The translations under genes were made by a program, and so were the position numbers. Positions 1-8,946 of a DNA stretch of 64,000 nucleotides are shown one piece after another. This stretch comes from JAEXZL01 sp049943125 (lineage in GTDB: Bacteria; Bacillota; Clostridia; Clostridiales; Clostridiaceae). The first letter of the stretch is position 1. The number at the start of each line of letters is the position of its first letter. The notes below the pieces were generated by a model. The model made no database searches and was not told where the DNA came from. It worked only from the letters and a program-made list of their open reading frames with translations. Location: contig NZ_CP188040.1 of the NCBI RefSeq assembly GCF_049943125.1, forward strand, positions 806,001 through 870,000, read 5' to 3'.

Positions 1-831
1 GTAACCATTGCAGTCAATGATATGTTTGTAAGTGAAAGAGAATTCTATGAGATGCAATGGCCTCATCTTAACGCCTTTGTAAAATATGGAATACTTCAAG
101 ACAAAATATTTTCTTCAGTAATGACTCAAAAGGTTATTTTTCAGGATATAAACGGAAGCTACCTAACCCTTAAGGAGTATATTAATGATGAAAAGAATAA
201 CCATAAGGACACAGTATACTACTCCTCCGATGCACTGGAACAGGCACACTATATAGAGATTTTCAAAAGATGTGGACTAAATGCCCTTCTTTTTGACCAT
301 GTGATAGACCAGCCCCTTATGCGACGACAGGAGCTAGTCCATCCTAATATAAAATTTATAAGAATTGATTCAAATATTGGTTCTCTTTTTGAAGGCTTCA
401 TTGGCGAAGAGGATAAGAATAACATTAAGATAATGACCGAAAAAATTAATCATGCCCTAGGCAGCCGTCTTTTGAACATGACCTTAAGAGTTACTAACCT
501 AGAGCAGAAAGCAATCACTACCTTGATTATAAATGATGAAAAATCCAGGAGAATGACAGATATGCTTGAGATATATGGAATAATTAATAAAGAAAACTAC
601 TCAGCTAAAGAGCTGCAAGCTGGAAGCACCTATGTAGTCAATTTAAAAAGTCCAATAATAAGCTTTGTCCTTAAATCTTCTCAAGAGGTATCAAATATAA
701 TACTAAATCAGCTTTTTGACCTAGCACTGCTAAGTCAAGGAAAAATGGAGCTTGAAGATACAGAGCCATTCATCATAAGAAGTGAAAAGCTTCTAGAAAG
801 CCTAGTGGAAAGAAGCATTATGTGTATGTAA
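1..831 (+). CDS. htpG: Chaperone protein HtpG (Hsp90), 3' part only
   Basis: The reading frame is open from base 1, so this is the C-terminal 276 residues of a gene that starts outside the window. The segment with SSDALEQAHYIEIFKRCG and the following LLFDHVIDQPLMRRQE resembles the end of the Hsp90 middle domain, and the rest the C-terminal dimerisation domain. The N-terminal ATPase domain is not visible. HtpG is a cytosolic ATP-dependent chaperone that forms dimers through this end. It is the only plus-strand gene in the first 17 kb and is separated from its convergent neighbour by a shared terminator. The family call is fairly secure; the ATPase half cannot be checked here. Confidence 0.82.
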   Translation, partial: VTIAVNDMFVSEREFYEMQWPHLNAFVKYGILQDKIFSSVMTQKVIFQDINGSYLTLKEYINDEKNNHKDTVYYSSDALEQAHYIEIFKRCGLNALLFDHVIDQPLMRRQELVHPNIKFIRIDSNIGSLFEGFIGEEDKNNIKIMTEKINHALGSRLLNMTLRVTNLEQKAITTLIINDEKSRRMTDMLEIYGIINKENYSAKELQAGSTYVVNLKSPIISFVLKSSQEVSNIILNQLFDLALLSQGKMELEDTEPFIIRSEKLLESLVERSIMCM

Positions 832-851
832 CCCCTTTTTCAATTTATATA

Positions 852-886
852 AAAACGCTATGATTTTTTATAAATCATAGCGTTTT
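852..886. terminator. Bidirectional intrinsic terminator
   Basis: A perfect 15-bp stem (852-866 with 872-886) closes a 5-base loop between the convergent htpG and MFS genes. The stem begins with A4 and ends with T4, so it can supply a U-run on either strand and probably ends both transcripts. Confidence 0.85.
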
Positions 887-934
887 GTACTATTTTAAAT
901 TTTACCATTTTCTAACACCTTAGTTTTATTGCCC

Positions 935-2239
935 TTACGGGTTAAGGCTTGTACCTCTATAGCTATCTTCTTCAGTCTCTTGATTCCAATCTTTCACGAA
1001 GGATATTGTCACTGTACTTAGTATTGAAAGAACTAAAAATACTATATAAGCAGCCTCAGTACTACTGGTTGCTCCACGAACAACTCCCAAAACTACAAAG
1101 GCAGCAGATCTAATAACTCCCATAATCATATTAACAACACTAAAAGCTATAGGAAAATACGCTCTGCCATAGCAAAGTGTGGTCATAGAAGGCGGAAAGT
1201 TTCCTGTTCCTCCTATACCTATCCCTATTATAAATATTCCAATATAAAGAGTAACTTTTCCAAAAGGAGCTATAAGAAAAGCAATTCCTAATGCATACCA
1301 TATACCAAAATATTGTGATGCCAATTTTGTTCCCCACTTCTGATCAATCACTCCCCAAAGATATGAACCCAAAATCCCTATAAGTGCTGCTACTGACATT
1401 GTAAGTATAGCTTGTGATTGGTTAAATCCTCTGTTTCCAACTAAATAAGGAATCAATTGAGACATTATCCCTACAGTTCCCATCCCCGCAAAGCCATAGG
1501 CTAGACCCATCTTCCAAATATTTGGCATTTTAAGAACCTGCCAGTAGCTGAAACCTTTAGCTTTATCCTTAATACTTTCTTTAGAAACATCAATATTATC
1601 CACTAAAGGCTCATTATCTGGCAATAATCCAGCTTCTTCTGGTGTTACTTTTATAAAAATAGTGTTAAAAATTCCAACTAGTATAAAAATAACGGCAAAC
1701 ACCATAAGTGCATGAGTTATATTCCCATTCTTATCGATTATTTTACTAAAGAAGGTAATAAGACCTGGTATTGTTGCGGAAGCCAGATTCATTCCCATGG
1801 TTGTAAACCCAAGAACTATTCCCTTCTTTTTAGGAAACCAGTTAGCTATCATGGCATATCCGCCAATAACAGAAAAACAATTTATAAATGTAATCATAAG
1901 GGTTTCCATAATTCCATACATCAAAATATTAGCACTTTTAGCAAATAGAAATATACTTACTCCACTAGCAAAGAGTGCAATTGTAGTGGACTTTTTCAAT
2001 CCAAATTTCTTAATAGCTACTCCCCAAAAGGAGGTGAGTATAAGCGCTATTATAGATGCTGGAGTTGCTATGGATAAAAGCTGATCTGCATCCCATCCTT
2101 TTAGTGCTGCAAATCCTGGCACAATTACATTAAGTGCATCCACAGTAAGTCCTGTCATAAAGTATACAAGCAACGCTGAATAGGCAATCATAAATGTGCC
2201 TTGTTTACCAAAATTGTATCTAACCTTATTCCCCTTCAA
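935..2239 (-). CDS. MFS transporter, OxlT-like
   Basis: A 434-residue polytopic membrane protein with about 12 hydrophobic segments, the usual size of a major facilitator carrier. Its general look, with a cytoplasmic loop near residues 195-230 carrying FIKVTPEEAGLLPD, is that of the oxalate/formate antiporter-like group that moves small carboxylates. The start is TTG preceded by AGGAGAGG. It is the last gene of the redox cluster, 22 bp downstream of the Old Yellow Enzyme-type reductase, so it may import that enzyme's substrate or export its product. A second carrier of similar kind lies at 5403-6695. The substrate cannot be told from sequence. Confidence 0.8.
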   Translation of the reverse strand: MKGNKVRYNFGKQGTFMIAYSALLVYFMTGLTVDALNVIVPGFAALKGWDADQLLSIATPASIIALILTSFWGVAIKKFGLKKSTTIALFASGVSIFLFAKSANILMYGIMETLMITFINCFSVIGGYAMIANWFPKKKGIVLGFTTMGMNLASATIPGLITFFSKIIDKNGNITHALMVFAVIFILVGIFNTIFIKVTPEEAGLLPDNEPLVDNIDVSKESIKDKAKGFSYWQVLKMPNIWKMGLAYGFAGMGTVGIMSQLIPYLVGNRGFNQSQAILTMSVAALIGILGSYLWGVIDQKWGTKLASQYFGIWYALGIAFLIAPFGKVTLYIGIFIIGIGIGGTGNFPPSMTTLCYGRAYFPIAFSVVNMIMGVIRSAAFVVLGVVRGATSSTEAAYIVFLVLSILSTVTISFVKDWNQETEEDSYRGTSLNP

Positions 2240-2261
2240 TATTAACCTCTCCTATCCTGTG

Positions 2262-4181
2262 TTATAAATTAATTGCTGAAAAATACCCTTCTCTTGTGGC
2301 CATTTCTACTGTTCTAGCCTTTACACAGTCTCCAATTGGAATATATACAGGAGCTATTCCTATAAAATTATCTGCTTCCTTACTTCTAGGCACCATTCCA
2401 GCAGCTATAACAATAGAATCTGCTTCTATACAGTGAACCTTGCCGTTCTTCTCATAGGTTACTCCATTAGGGTGAATAGATTTACATTTAGCCTCAGTTA
2501 TCGTAGATAAATTCTTTTCGGAAGAAAGCTGAGCCATAAGGTCTCCCCTATGTGTTGCCGATGCATCAGGTGCAAGACTATCTCTCATCTCTAGAACTGT
2601 TACTTGAATTCCATTGCGAGATAAATGTAGTCCTGTTTCACAGCCAACCTGGCCTCCACCTACAATAATCACATTTTTCCCTAACTTAAATTCTTCACCA
2701 TATATATCCGTAGCAAGATAACCATACTCTATTCCCTCAATAGGTGGAATAAATGGTTCTGCACCAATGGCTGCTATGATAACATCATAGTTTTCTCTTT
2801 CCATCTCCTCTGGAACTGCCTTAGTATTAAGAAGCACATTTACATTAGATTTCTCTATTTGCTTTATGAGATAATCCTTATAATTCGCCAAGGAATATTT
2901 AAAAGAAACTCTACTGGAAAACCTTAATGTTCCTCCTAAGGTAGAAGACTTTTCATATAATGTAACAAGATGGCCTCTTGAAGCAGCTACTAGTGCAGCC
3001 TTCATTCCTGCTGGTCCCCCACCTATTATCGCTACCTTTTTCACCTTTTTAACTGAAGGTATCATTGAATCTAACTTATGAGCAATTCCTATAGTTGGGT
3101 TTACAGAACATTGAAACAAATGACCATATACAGTACTATCATGACAGCGCATACATTTAATACATGGGACTATATCTTCTTCATTATCTTCCATTGCTTT
3201 TGGTATAAGTTCTGGATCTGCAATAAAAGCCCTAGAAATTGCTACAAAGTCAGCCTTCCCTGAAGCTATAATCTCTTCTGCATCTCCTAAGCTTCCAATA
3301 CCTCCTATGGCTGTTACAAAGGAGTTTATTCTTCCTGACTTCTTAAAGTCCTCTGCCAAATGTACATTGGGCATTGGAGGAAGAAAGTCACAAGGATGAG
3401 TTCTACACATATTTTCAGGGGTAATCATACCACAGCTAGCTTGTACAATATCTGCGTACCTTTGTAATACTTCAGCAATTCTTATTCCTTCCTCAGTATC
3501 TATGCCTCCTTCTTTAAATTCATTGGCTGACATTCTAATTTCAATAAATAGCTTATCTCCAACTTTTTCTCTTATTCCTTCCAATATTTCAACTATATAT
3601 CTCATTCGATTTTCAAAGGTGCCGCCATACTGATCAGTACGTTTATTGGTAAGAGGAGATAAAAACTGAGCTATTGGGATACTATGTCCAAAATGAAGGA
3701 GAATTCCATCAAAACCCAAATTCATAAGCTCTTCTGCACAGTGGATATATCCTTCTTTATAACGCATCATTTCGCTTATAGGAATCTCCCTCCCAGGAGT
3801 CCTTCCATCCATCAAAAGACCTCCTTCACTAGCAACATATCCCTCTTCAAATATACCTATAAGCTCCATAGAAGCCTTAGCTCCATAAAAATGAATTTGC
3901 TCTGCTAGCTCTGCTATTCTATGTTTTGAGTTATGCTTATACAAATCCCAACTAGCATGCTCTCCATCATCAGTAACTGGAAGAAGCTTTACCCCCGCAC
4001 AAACAACTATTCCTGCTCCAGCTTTTGCTCTCTGAACAAAAAAATTGATAGAAGCCTCGCTAGGATAGGGCTCACCATTAGAAGCAGAATGCAAAGTACA
4101 AGGGGCAGCAATAATCCTATTTTTAACAATATGCTTACCAACACGTATAGGCGTCATAAGCTTTGGATACATTAAATCCAT
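2262..4181 (-). CDS. Old Yellow Enzyme-type NADH:flavin oxidoreductase (FadH/BaiCD/enoate reductase family)
   Basis: About 640 residues, the usual length of the three-cofactor OYE branch (2,4-dienoyl-CoA reductase, 2-enoate reductase, BaiCD/BaiH, trimethylamine dehydrogenase). An FMN TIM barrel (residues 1-340) holds HFGHSIPIAQFLSP and NKRTDQYGG. A 4Fe-4S site follows as Cys342, 345, 348 and 360 (CX2CX2CX11C). An FAD/NAD part (385-641) has GGGPAG and a second Rossmann GGGQVGCE. Such enzymes reduce activated C=C bonds in acids, enoyl thioesters or steroid enones. ATG at 4181 is chosen, 10 bases from AAGGAG; an in-frame TTG at 4187 is possible. It is flanked by an MFS gene and a DUF438-like gene. 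The substrate is unknown. Confidence 0.85.
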   Translation of the reverse strand: MDLMYPKLMTPIRVGKHIVKNRIIAAPCTLHSASNGEPYPSEASINFFVQRAKAGAGIVVCAGVKLLPVTDDGEHASWDLYKHNSKHRIAELAEQIHFYGAKASMELIGIFEEGYVASEGGLLMDGRTPGREIPISEMMRYKEGYIHCAEELMNLGFDGILLHFGHSIPIAQFLSPLTNKRTDQYGGTFENRMRYIVEILEGIREKVGDKLFIEIRMSANEFKEGGIDTEEGIRIAEVLQRYADIVQASCGMITPENMCRTHPCDFLPPMPNVHLAEDFKKSGRINSFVTAIGGIGSLGDAEEIIASGKADFVAISRAFIADPELIPKAMEDNEEDIVPCIKCMRCHDSTVYGHLFQCSVNPTIGIAHKLDSMIPSVKKVKKVAIIGGGPAGMKAALVAASRGHLVTLYEKSSTLGGTLRFSSRVSFKYSLANYKDYLIKQIEKSNVNVLLNTKAVPEEMERENYDVIIAAIGAEPFIPPIEGIEYGYLATDIYGEEFKLGKNVIIVGGGQVGCETGLHLSRNGIQVTVLEMRDSLAPDASATHRGDLMAQLSSEKNLSTITEAKCKSIHPNGVTYEKNGKVHCIEADSIVIAAGMVPRSKEADNFIGIAPVYIPIGDCVKARTVEMATREGYFSAINL

Positions 4182-4243
4182 AATCAATTTTCTCCTTTCT
4201 TTCCTCTATGATATTGACTAATCTTTCTCTATTTCTTTTTATG

Positions 4244-5230
4244 TTAATAACTTTCAATAAGTTGATTTATTTTTCTAATAAGCTCTTCTTCCTTCCATCC
4301 AAGACTCTTTGCCACCATAGCAATTGTAGAATTTTTCAACAGGTCTCTCCCCATAGGAGTCTTTAGCCCCATCAAATCCTCATGAATGCTATAAAAGCTT
4401 CTCTTAAGCTTTGGATACTTGTAAAAAAGACTCTTTATATTATCTCTTCCATCTAATATCTCACGGGATACTTCATTTCTTTTATATTCTCTAACAGGTT
4501 CTTTATCCATCCTGTCACCATAGGGAAGTGGTATATACCCCTGAATATATCCTTCAATATCGTCTATTTTTCTTAGCTCCTGAAAATCTAAGTTGGATAA
4601 TTTACTAAGAGCTTTAGAAAACAATACTCTTTCTTCAAAAGTCAAAAAGTTAGTAATCCGATTAAGTAGCTCTCTTAAATAATATAAAAACTCTATAGTA
4701 TTTCCTTCACATAAGAGATTTAAGTTAAGCTTCATCTCTTTAATTATACAATCTCCCAACTCATTTACTCTTTCTATCTCCTCTTTCATTTCCAATTGTA
4801 TAAGAAGTGGATAAAAATTCTTCTGCTGTCTTCTATAATGCTTATTAAAATTATCAAGAAGTTTAAAGGTAGCTTTCCATTCTTCTAAAGCTACTTCTTT
4901 CTCTTGTAGCTCATCTGCTTTTTCTAGGAAGTCTCTAATTCTGTTGTTTTCCTCCTGATATATTTTCAAAGGATGCCCTTCCTCCAGAAAAGAATATGAA
5001 GGAGAAAGATAATCTTCAAATAGCCTCAAAAGACAATCCTTATCCCATATATTTTTATCAAGCCATATTCTTAGCTCTAGCTTCACAGCAGCAAATTCTT
5101 TAGGACGAATAAAAGCCATTTCTCCAAAAATGAAAGATTTAGCCTCTTCTATAGACATTTTTCCATAAAAGTACTCTTGAACTATTTGAAATATAGCCTT
5201 TACCTTTATTTCCTCTCTTTCCAATCCCAC
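4244..5230 (-). CDS. DUF438/hemerythrin-like protein with DUF1858-like tail
   Basis: A soluble 328-residue protein. Residues 1-85 resemble the DUF438 helical domain. Residues 88-215 resemble a hemerythrin-type bundle, with GHPLKIYQEEN, then NKHYRRQQKNFYP, then TFEERVLF. Residues 265-328 resemble DUF1858 (LFYKYPKLKRSF ... STIAMVAKSLG ... LIRKINQLI). Members of this group often also carry a PAS domain and are suspected sensors of redox state, NO or oxygen; no PAS domain is evident here. The Glu normally found in HYxRKEN is Gln, so the iron site may be incomplete. GTG start with AGGAGG 8 bases upstream. Its place among flavoenzymes suggests a redox or oxygen-protection role; that is inference. 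Confidence 0.6.
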   Translation of the reverse strand: MGLEREEIKVKAIFQIVQEYFYGKMSIEEAKSFIFGEMAFIRPKEFAAVKLELRIWLDKNIWDKDCLLRLFEDYLSPSYSFLEEGHPLKIYQEENNRIRDFLEKADELQEKEVALEEWKATFKLLDNFNKHYRRQQKNFYPLLIQLEMKEEIERVNELGDCIIKEMKLNLNLLCEGNTIEFLYYLRELLNRITNFLTFEERVLFSKALSKLSNLDFQELRKIDDIEGYIQGYIPLPYGDRMDKEPVREYKRNEVSREILDGRDNIKSLFYKYPKLKRSFYSIHEDLMGLKTPMGRDLLKNSTIAMVAKSLGWKEEELIRKINQLIESY

Positions 5231-5285
5231 GAAAACAACCTCCTGGAAGATAGTATGTTACTTTAATATTTCCATTTGAAAATTA

Positions 5286-5314
5286 GCGAACAAGCATAAT
5301 TAATGCTTGTCCGC
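5286..5314 (-). terminator. Hairpin between MFS and DUF438-like genes
   Basis: Inverted repeat GCG-A-ACAAGCAT and ATGCTTGT-C-CGC around a short AT loop, followed on the minus strand by TAATTTTC. It lies in the 172-bp gap downstream of the 5403-6695 gene and may partly terminate or protect the upstream transcript. Confidence 0.5.
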
Positions 5315-5402
5315 TTCCTATAATCACCTATTTTGTTAATTACTTTAATTTTCTATTTATATAAGCTTCTTATTTTTTGATAATAATGTTGTATTTTGCC
5401 AA

Positions 5403-6695
5403 TTACATTGATACGCTCTTTCCATAGTCTCTATCAGCTGCATTAGCATCAGGTATATTTCTCATAGTAATAATAGTAATTAAAGAAACTACTAACATTC
5501 CTATCATTATATAATATGCTGTAGAAAGCTGCCCTGCTTTATTGAATGCGCCCATAAAAGTAAGAGCAAAAGCCATAGGTATTGCTTGTATTGTCATTAT
5601 CCACTTATTAGCAGACATATAGAGCTTACGACCATAAACATAAGAGGTTACGCAAGGATGCATCGTTGGAACTCCACCTGTCATGCAAGCTACACCAAAG
5701 GCCCATAGAGCCATCAATGGAGTACTTCCTCCTACAGGCATTATAGCTAGTGGGATTACTGCAAGAAAGAACAATATATTAAGAACCATTGAGGCCTTAA
5801 TGGATCCCAGCTTATCATCAATCCAACCTAAAACATAGCTCATAGGTATTCCGCCAGCCGCTCCTATAGATAACCATAATAAAGCCTTTGATACAAATAG
5901 ATTAGGTACATCTTCAGGAGTACTTAAGCTTATATATCTAACAGCCATATAAGCCATCATTGCTGTAATAACGAATTGTAAAATTCCATAAGAAATAATT
6001 AATTGCCATGCTCTAGAGTCACTTAAAAGCTTTTTTAATGATATATCTTCATTGTTACTATCTTCTTCTGAGTATGGAGCATGATCCATACCATCAGGAT
6101 GAAGTCCCAATTCCTCAGGTGTATCCTTAATAAAAAACATTGTTAGAATCCCAACAAGTAATATTATTCCTGCTATTGTTAAGTAAGAATTTTTCATTCC
6201 AATATTGCTAACCATGGAAGTAAGAACTCCTATTCCTGCCACTGAGAATAAAGGACTACCTACAGTAATAACTCCTAATACTCTTCCTCTATATTTAATA
6301 AACCAATTAGCCGCCAGCATAAAGCCTCCCATTTGAAGAGGTATAACCATAGTTCTAACGATAAATAAACTTACAGAGTAGATAGAATAATTTTCTCCAG
6401 CTATAGCTATACCACCACAGCCTATAGCAATTAGAATTATACTTGGTACTAAAACCTTCTTAACACCGTATTTTACAAAGGCTGTTCCAATTATCAGGTA
6501 GAAAACGATTACTACTACTGCAGCCACAGTAACAGGATTTGTAATCTTTAAATCACTCCAACCATAATTCTCTTGAAGATAAGGTGTTAGTATATTCAGA
6601 TGATCATTCTGAAGTCCTGAAAAAAAGAACATATAAAGTACACCTAGGAACATAAAAACCAATGAATAGCTAGTGAACTTCTTGTTTTTAAACAT
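5403..6695 (-). CDS. MFS transporter, OxlT-like
   Basis: A 430-residue membrane protein with about 12 hydrophobic segments. It is of the same general type as the 935-2239 carrier, including a loop with FIKDTPEELGLHPD at the matching position, so the two may be paralogues. The start has AGGGAGGGAAAG upstream. The gene follows the FAD_binding_2 reductase by 45 bp. Having two related carriers in one cluster fits uptake of a substrate and release of its reduced product, or two related substrates. Specificity cannot be assigned from sequence. Confidence 0.8.
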   Translation of the reverse strand: MFKNKKFTSYSLVFMFLGVLYMFFFSGLQNDHLNILTPYLQENYGWSDLKITNPVTVAAVVVIVFYLIIGTAFVKYGVKKVLVPSIILIAIGCGGIAIAGENYSIYSVSLFIVRTMVIPLQMGGFMLAANWFIKYRGRVLGVITVGSPLFSVAGIGVLTSMVSNIGMKNSYLTIAGIILLVGILTMFFIKDTPEELGLHPDGMDHAPYSEEDSNNEDISLKKLLSDSRAWQLIISYGILQFVITAMMAYMAVRYISLSTPEDVPNLFVSKALLWLSIGAAGGIPMSYVLGWIDDKLGSIKASMVLNILFFLAVIPLAIMPVGGSTPLMALWAFGVACMTGGVPTMHPCVTSYVYGRKLYMSANKWIMTIQAIPMAFALTFMGAFNKAGQLSTAYYIMIGMLVVSLITIITMRNIPDANAADRDYGKSVSM

Positions 6696-6740
6696 CTCTT
6701 TCCCTCCTAAATTTTAGATAAACATAACTTTTAAATGATT

Positions 6741-8261
6741 CTATAAAAACTCTTCGGAGTCCATATATTCTATGGCATTATATCCAGCCATTCTTCCACT
6801 GTTCACAGCAAAGCTCATAGTATTTCCAGGCATGAAGAAGCAGTAGCTATCTCCATATATATTGCAGGCATCTGTTCCACAGGCATATAACCCAGGAATC
6901 TTCACCCCCCTTGAATCAAGAACTTCTAGCTTATCATTAGTTTTCACTCCTCCAAGGCTTCCATAGCCTGCGGGGAAATGTTTTGCAGCATAGTACTTCT
7001 TTCCTTTTAAAGGCTTCATATATTTATGCTTCTTAAAAAAGAATTTATCCTCTGATGTACAGCTCTCATTGTATTCCTCTATGGTTTTCTTCAAATTATC
7101 TATATTAATTCCTGTTTTTTCACAAAGTTCTTCTAAAGAATCAGCTACAAATATATTTCTTTGAGTCTTCTGCATATCATTATGAAGATCACTAAGTCCT
7201 GAACTCTCTATATTTTCCCCCTTAAAATATTTTTCTAACTCCATGTCCCATTTATCAACGTTCTTAATATTGTGATGAACTGTAACATAATCAAGGCCAG
7301 TCCTTCTATAGGTATCAATAATACTATCATCAATGAGAGTAAATGCTGTTTTCTCTCTTTGAATAGAAATAGCATTTCCTGTATACACCGTATTATTCAT
7401 AATCTCTTCATTGATAAATCTATTACCATCTAGGTTTACCATTAAATTAGGCTGGCGCATGGTTTCGCTAAGAGTTTTGAAAACATCTGTAACCCCTGGT
7501 GTCGTGAACGTAAGCTCCATTACTGGTGCTGTCCGCTGTGCTCCAGCTTCCCAAAGCATCTTTAATCCTTCTCCTTCAACTCCAGGAATTCTAAAGGAAT
7601 GAAGATCCTTTCCCCATTGATAGCCAAGATATTCTTGAATCATTTTAGGATTATCTCCAAAACCACCGGTAGCAACTATAACAGCATTACACTCTATGAG
7701 ACCTTTTTCTCCATCTTCTCCCACAAATTCTACTCCTGCAACATGTCCATCTTCCACTAGAAGCTTTGTAGCCTTAGTATGATACACAATGTCAACTTCT
7801 AGCTCCTCAGCTCTTTCCGTGAGGGCATGGAACATATTAGAGGCAGCTCTTTCAGCAGGTACATTACTACCCTTAGTTTTTACTACATGCCAGGTTTGAG
7901 TAGACTTTTCAAAATACTTATATGCGCCTAAAAATTCCACTCCTATACTTTCCATCCAATTTATAGTGTCACTGGATTGTTCTATATATTTTCTTACAAG
8001 TCTTGCATCAACTCTCCAGTGAGTATAATTCATCAGAAGATTAAAAGCATCCTCCTTAGTAAAATCTATCAGCTGTGCTTTTTGATAATGGGATTCTACT
8101 GCAAAAATACCCATTCCCATATTAGCAGCTCCCCCTGTGGTGCTTCCCTTTTCAAGAACGATAACGCTACAATCCTTTTCTGCTGCAGCTACCGCTGCAG
8201 TAATACCAGATGCACCTCCTCCAATAACTACCACATCGGCTTCCATCAATTTTTTATTCAT
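6741..8261 (-). CDS. FAD-dependent oxidoreductase, FAD_binding_2 family (fumarate reductase/ketosteroid dehydrogenase-like)
   Basis: 506 residues. The N-terminal FAD motif VVVIGGGASGITAA lies near residues 8-21 and is followed by LEKGSTTGGAANMG. A substrate-cap region has NLDGNRFINEE, and the C-terminus has GSLGGVKTN, IPGLYACGTDA and the closing GNTMSFAVNSGRMAG. This is the fold of fumarate, urocanate and ketosteroid flavin reductases/dehydrogenases. No signal peptide and no covalent-FMN domain are seen, so the enzyme is cytosolic and must get electrons from a partner. ATG at 8261 is chosen because GGGGAGGG lies just ahead of it; an upstream TTG would bury that site. It directly follows the two iron-sulfur genes, the likely electron donors. 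Confidence 0.82.
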   Translation of the reverse strand: MNKKLMEADVVVIGGGASGITAAVAAAEKDCSVIVLEKGSTTGGAANMGMGIFAVESHYQKAQLIDFTKEDAFNLLMNYTHWRVDARLVRKYIEQSSDTINWMESIGVEFLGAYKYFEKSTQTWHVVKTKGSNVPAERAASNMFHALTERAEELEVDIVYHTKATKLLVEDGHVAGVEFVGEDGEKGLIECNAVIVATGGFGDNPKMIQEYLGYQWGKDLHSFRIPGVEGEGLKMLWEAGAQRTAPVMELTFTTPGVTDVFKTLSETMRQPNLMVNLDGNRFINEEIMNNTVYTGNAISIQREKTAFTLIDDSIIDTYRRTGLDYVTVHHNIKNVDKWDMELEKYFKGENIESSGLSDLHNDMQKTQRNIFVADSLEELCEKTGINIDNLKKTIEEYNESCTSEDKFFFKKHKYMKPLKGKKYYAAKHFPAGYGSLGGVKTNDKLEVLDSRGVKIPGLYACGTDACNIYGDSYCFFMPGNTMSFAVNSGRMAGYNAIEYMDSEEFL

Positions 8262-8286
8262 AATATCCCTCCCCAATAAATTTTTA

Positions 8287-8946
8287 TTAACCCCTTCGGC
8301 GACGTCTCCTTCTTGATTCCCCCTCCTCCGATGAACTCTCCACTATAAATGTACCTACAGGAATAGGGCTTTCTGGTAGCCTTGGTTTTACTATGCCAGC
8401 TTTATTAATTGCCCCTACTGGACATACTCCTATACACGCCATACATTTGCTGCAAATATCTGAAGCTATTAGATGTATCATTTCCTTTCCTCCAGTTATG
8501 GCTTTTTCAGGACATATATCAAGGCAATGACCACATCCAGTACAGGATTTAGGCTCTACATATAATGTAAAGGAGCTCTTGCAGGTAAGAGTAGTACACC
8601 TATTTCTTTTAATGTGCTTATCCCATTCCTCCTGATTATTATTAAGGAACTCAATGGATTTACTAGCATAAGCTCTAGTAAGCTCACAACCAGCCTGCTC
8701 ACTTATGATAGTGAAAAGCTCTAAAAGCAATTCATCATCTCCACTTCTCCCTCTTCCCTCAGTAATATCCTTTATAATTTGATAGGCTTGTCTAGTTCCT
8801 TCCCTGCAAAAAACATCAATACCACAGGCTTCCTTCATAGCTATTTCCATTAATCTTTTTGAGACATCAACAGGACATCCTTCATCTTTTTCTATAGATA
8901 ATATCTGATCATTCTTTAATATAAGCTTTTCCTTTTCACAGATCAT
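8287..8946 (-). CDS. NuoF/HydB C-terminal-like iron-sulfur protein lacking the flavin domain
   Basis: 219 residues. Residues 38-122 resemble the iron-sulfur end of NuoF/HydB: CGIDVFCREGTR, Cys87 and Cys117/Cys122. Two 4Fe-4S motifs follow (Cys135, 138, 141, 145 and Cys165, 168, 171, 175). The NADH/FMN-binding part of NuoF, roughly 300 residues, is absent. The expected middle ligand of the CX2CX2C motif is Asp44, not Cys. The C-terminus is a run of seven arginines. The gene overlaps the upstream GltD-like gene by 4 bp (ATGA), implying translational coupling and a complex. It probably relays electrons from that flavoprotein to the FAD reductase at 6741-8261; this is inference. Confidence 0.72.
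   Translation of the reverse strand: MICEKEKLILKNDQILSIEKDEGCPVDVSKRLMEIAMKEACGIDVFCREGTRQAYQIIKDITEGRGRSGDDELLLELFTIISEQAGCELTRAYASKSIEFLNNNQEEWDKHIKRNRCTTLTCKSSFTLYVEPKSCTGCGHCLDICPEKAITGGKEMIHLIASDICSKCMACIGVCPVGAINKAGIVKPRLPESPIPVGTFIVESSSEEGESRRRRRRRG

Noticed and set aside
1797..2084. 95-residue plus-strand open frame
   Set aside because: Antisense to the MFS gene, which has a full-length, family-consistent frame on the other strand.
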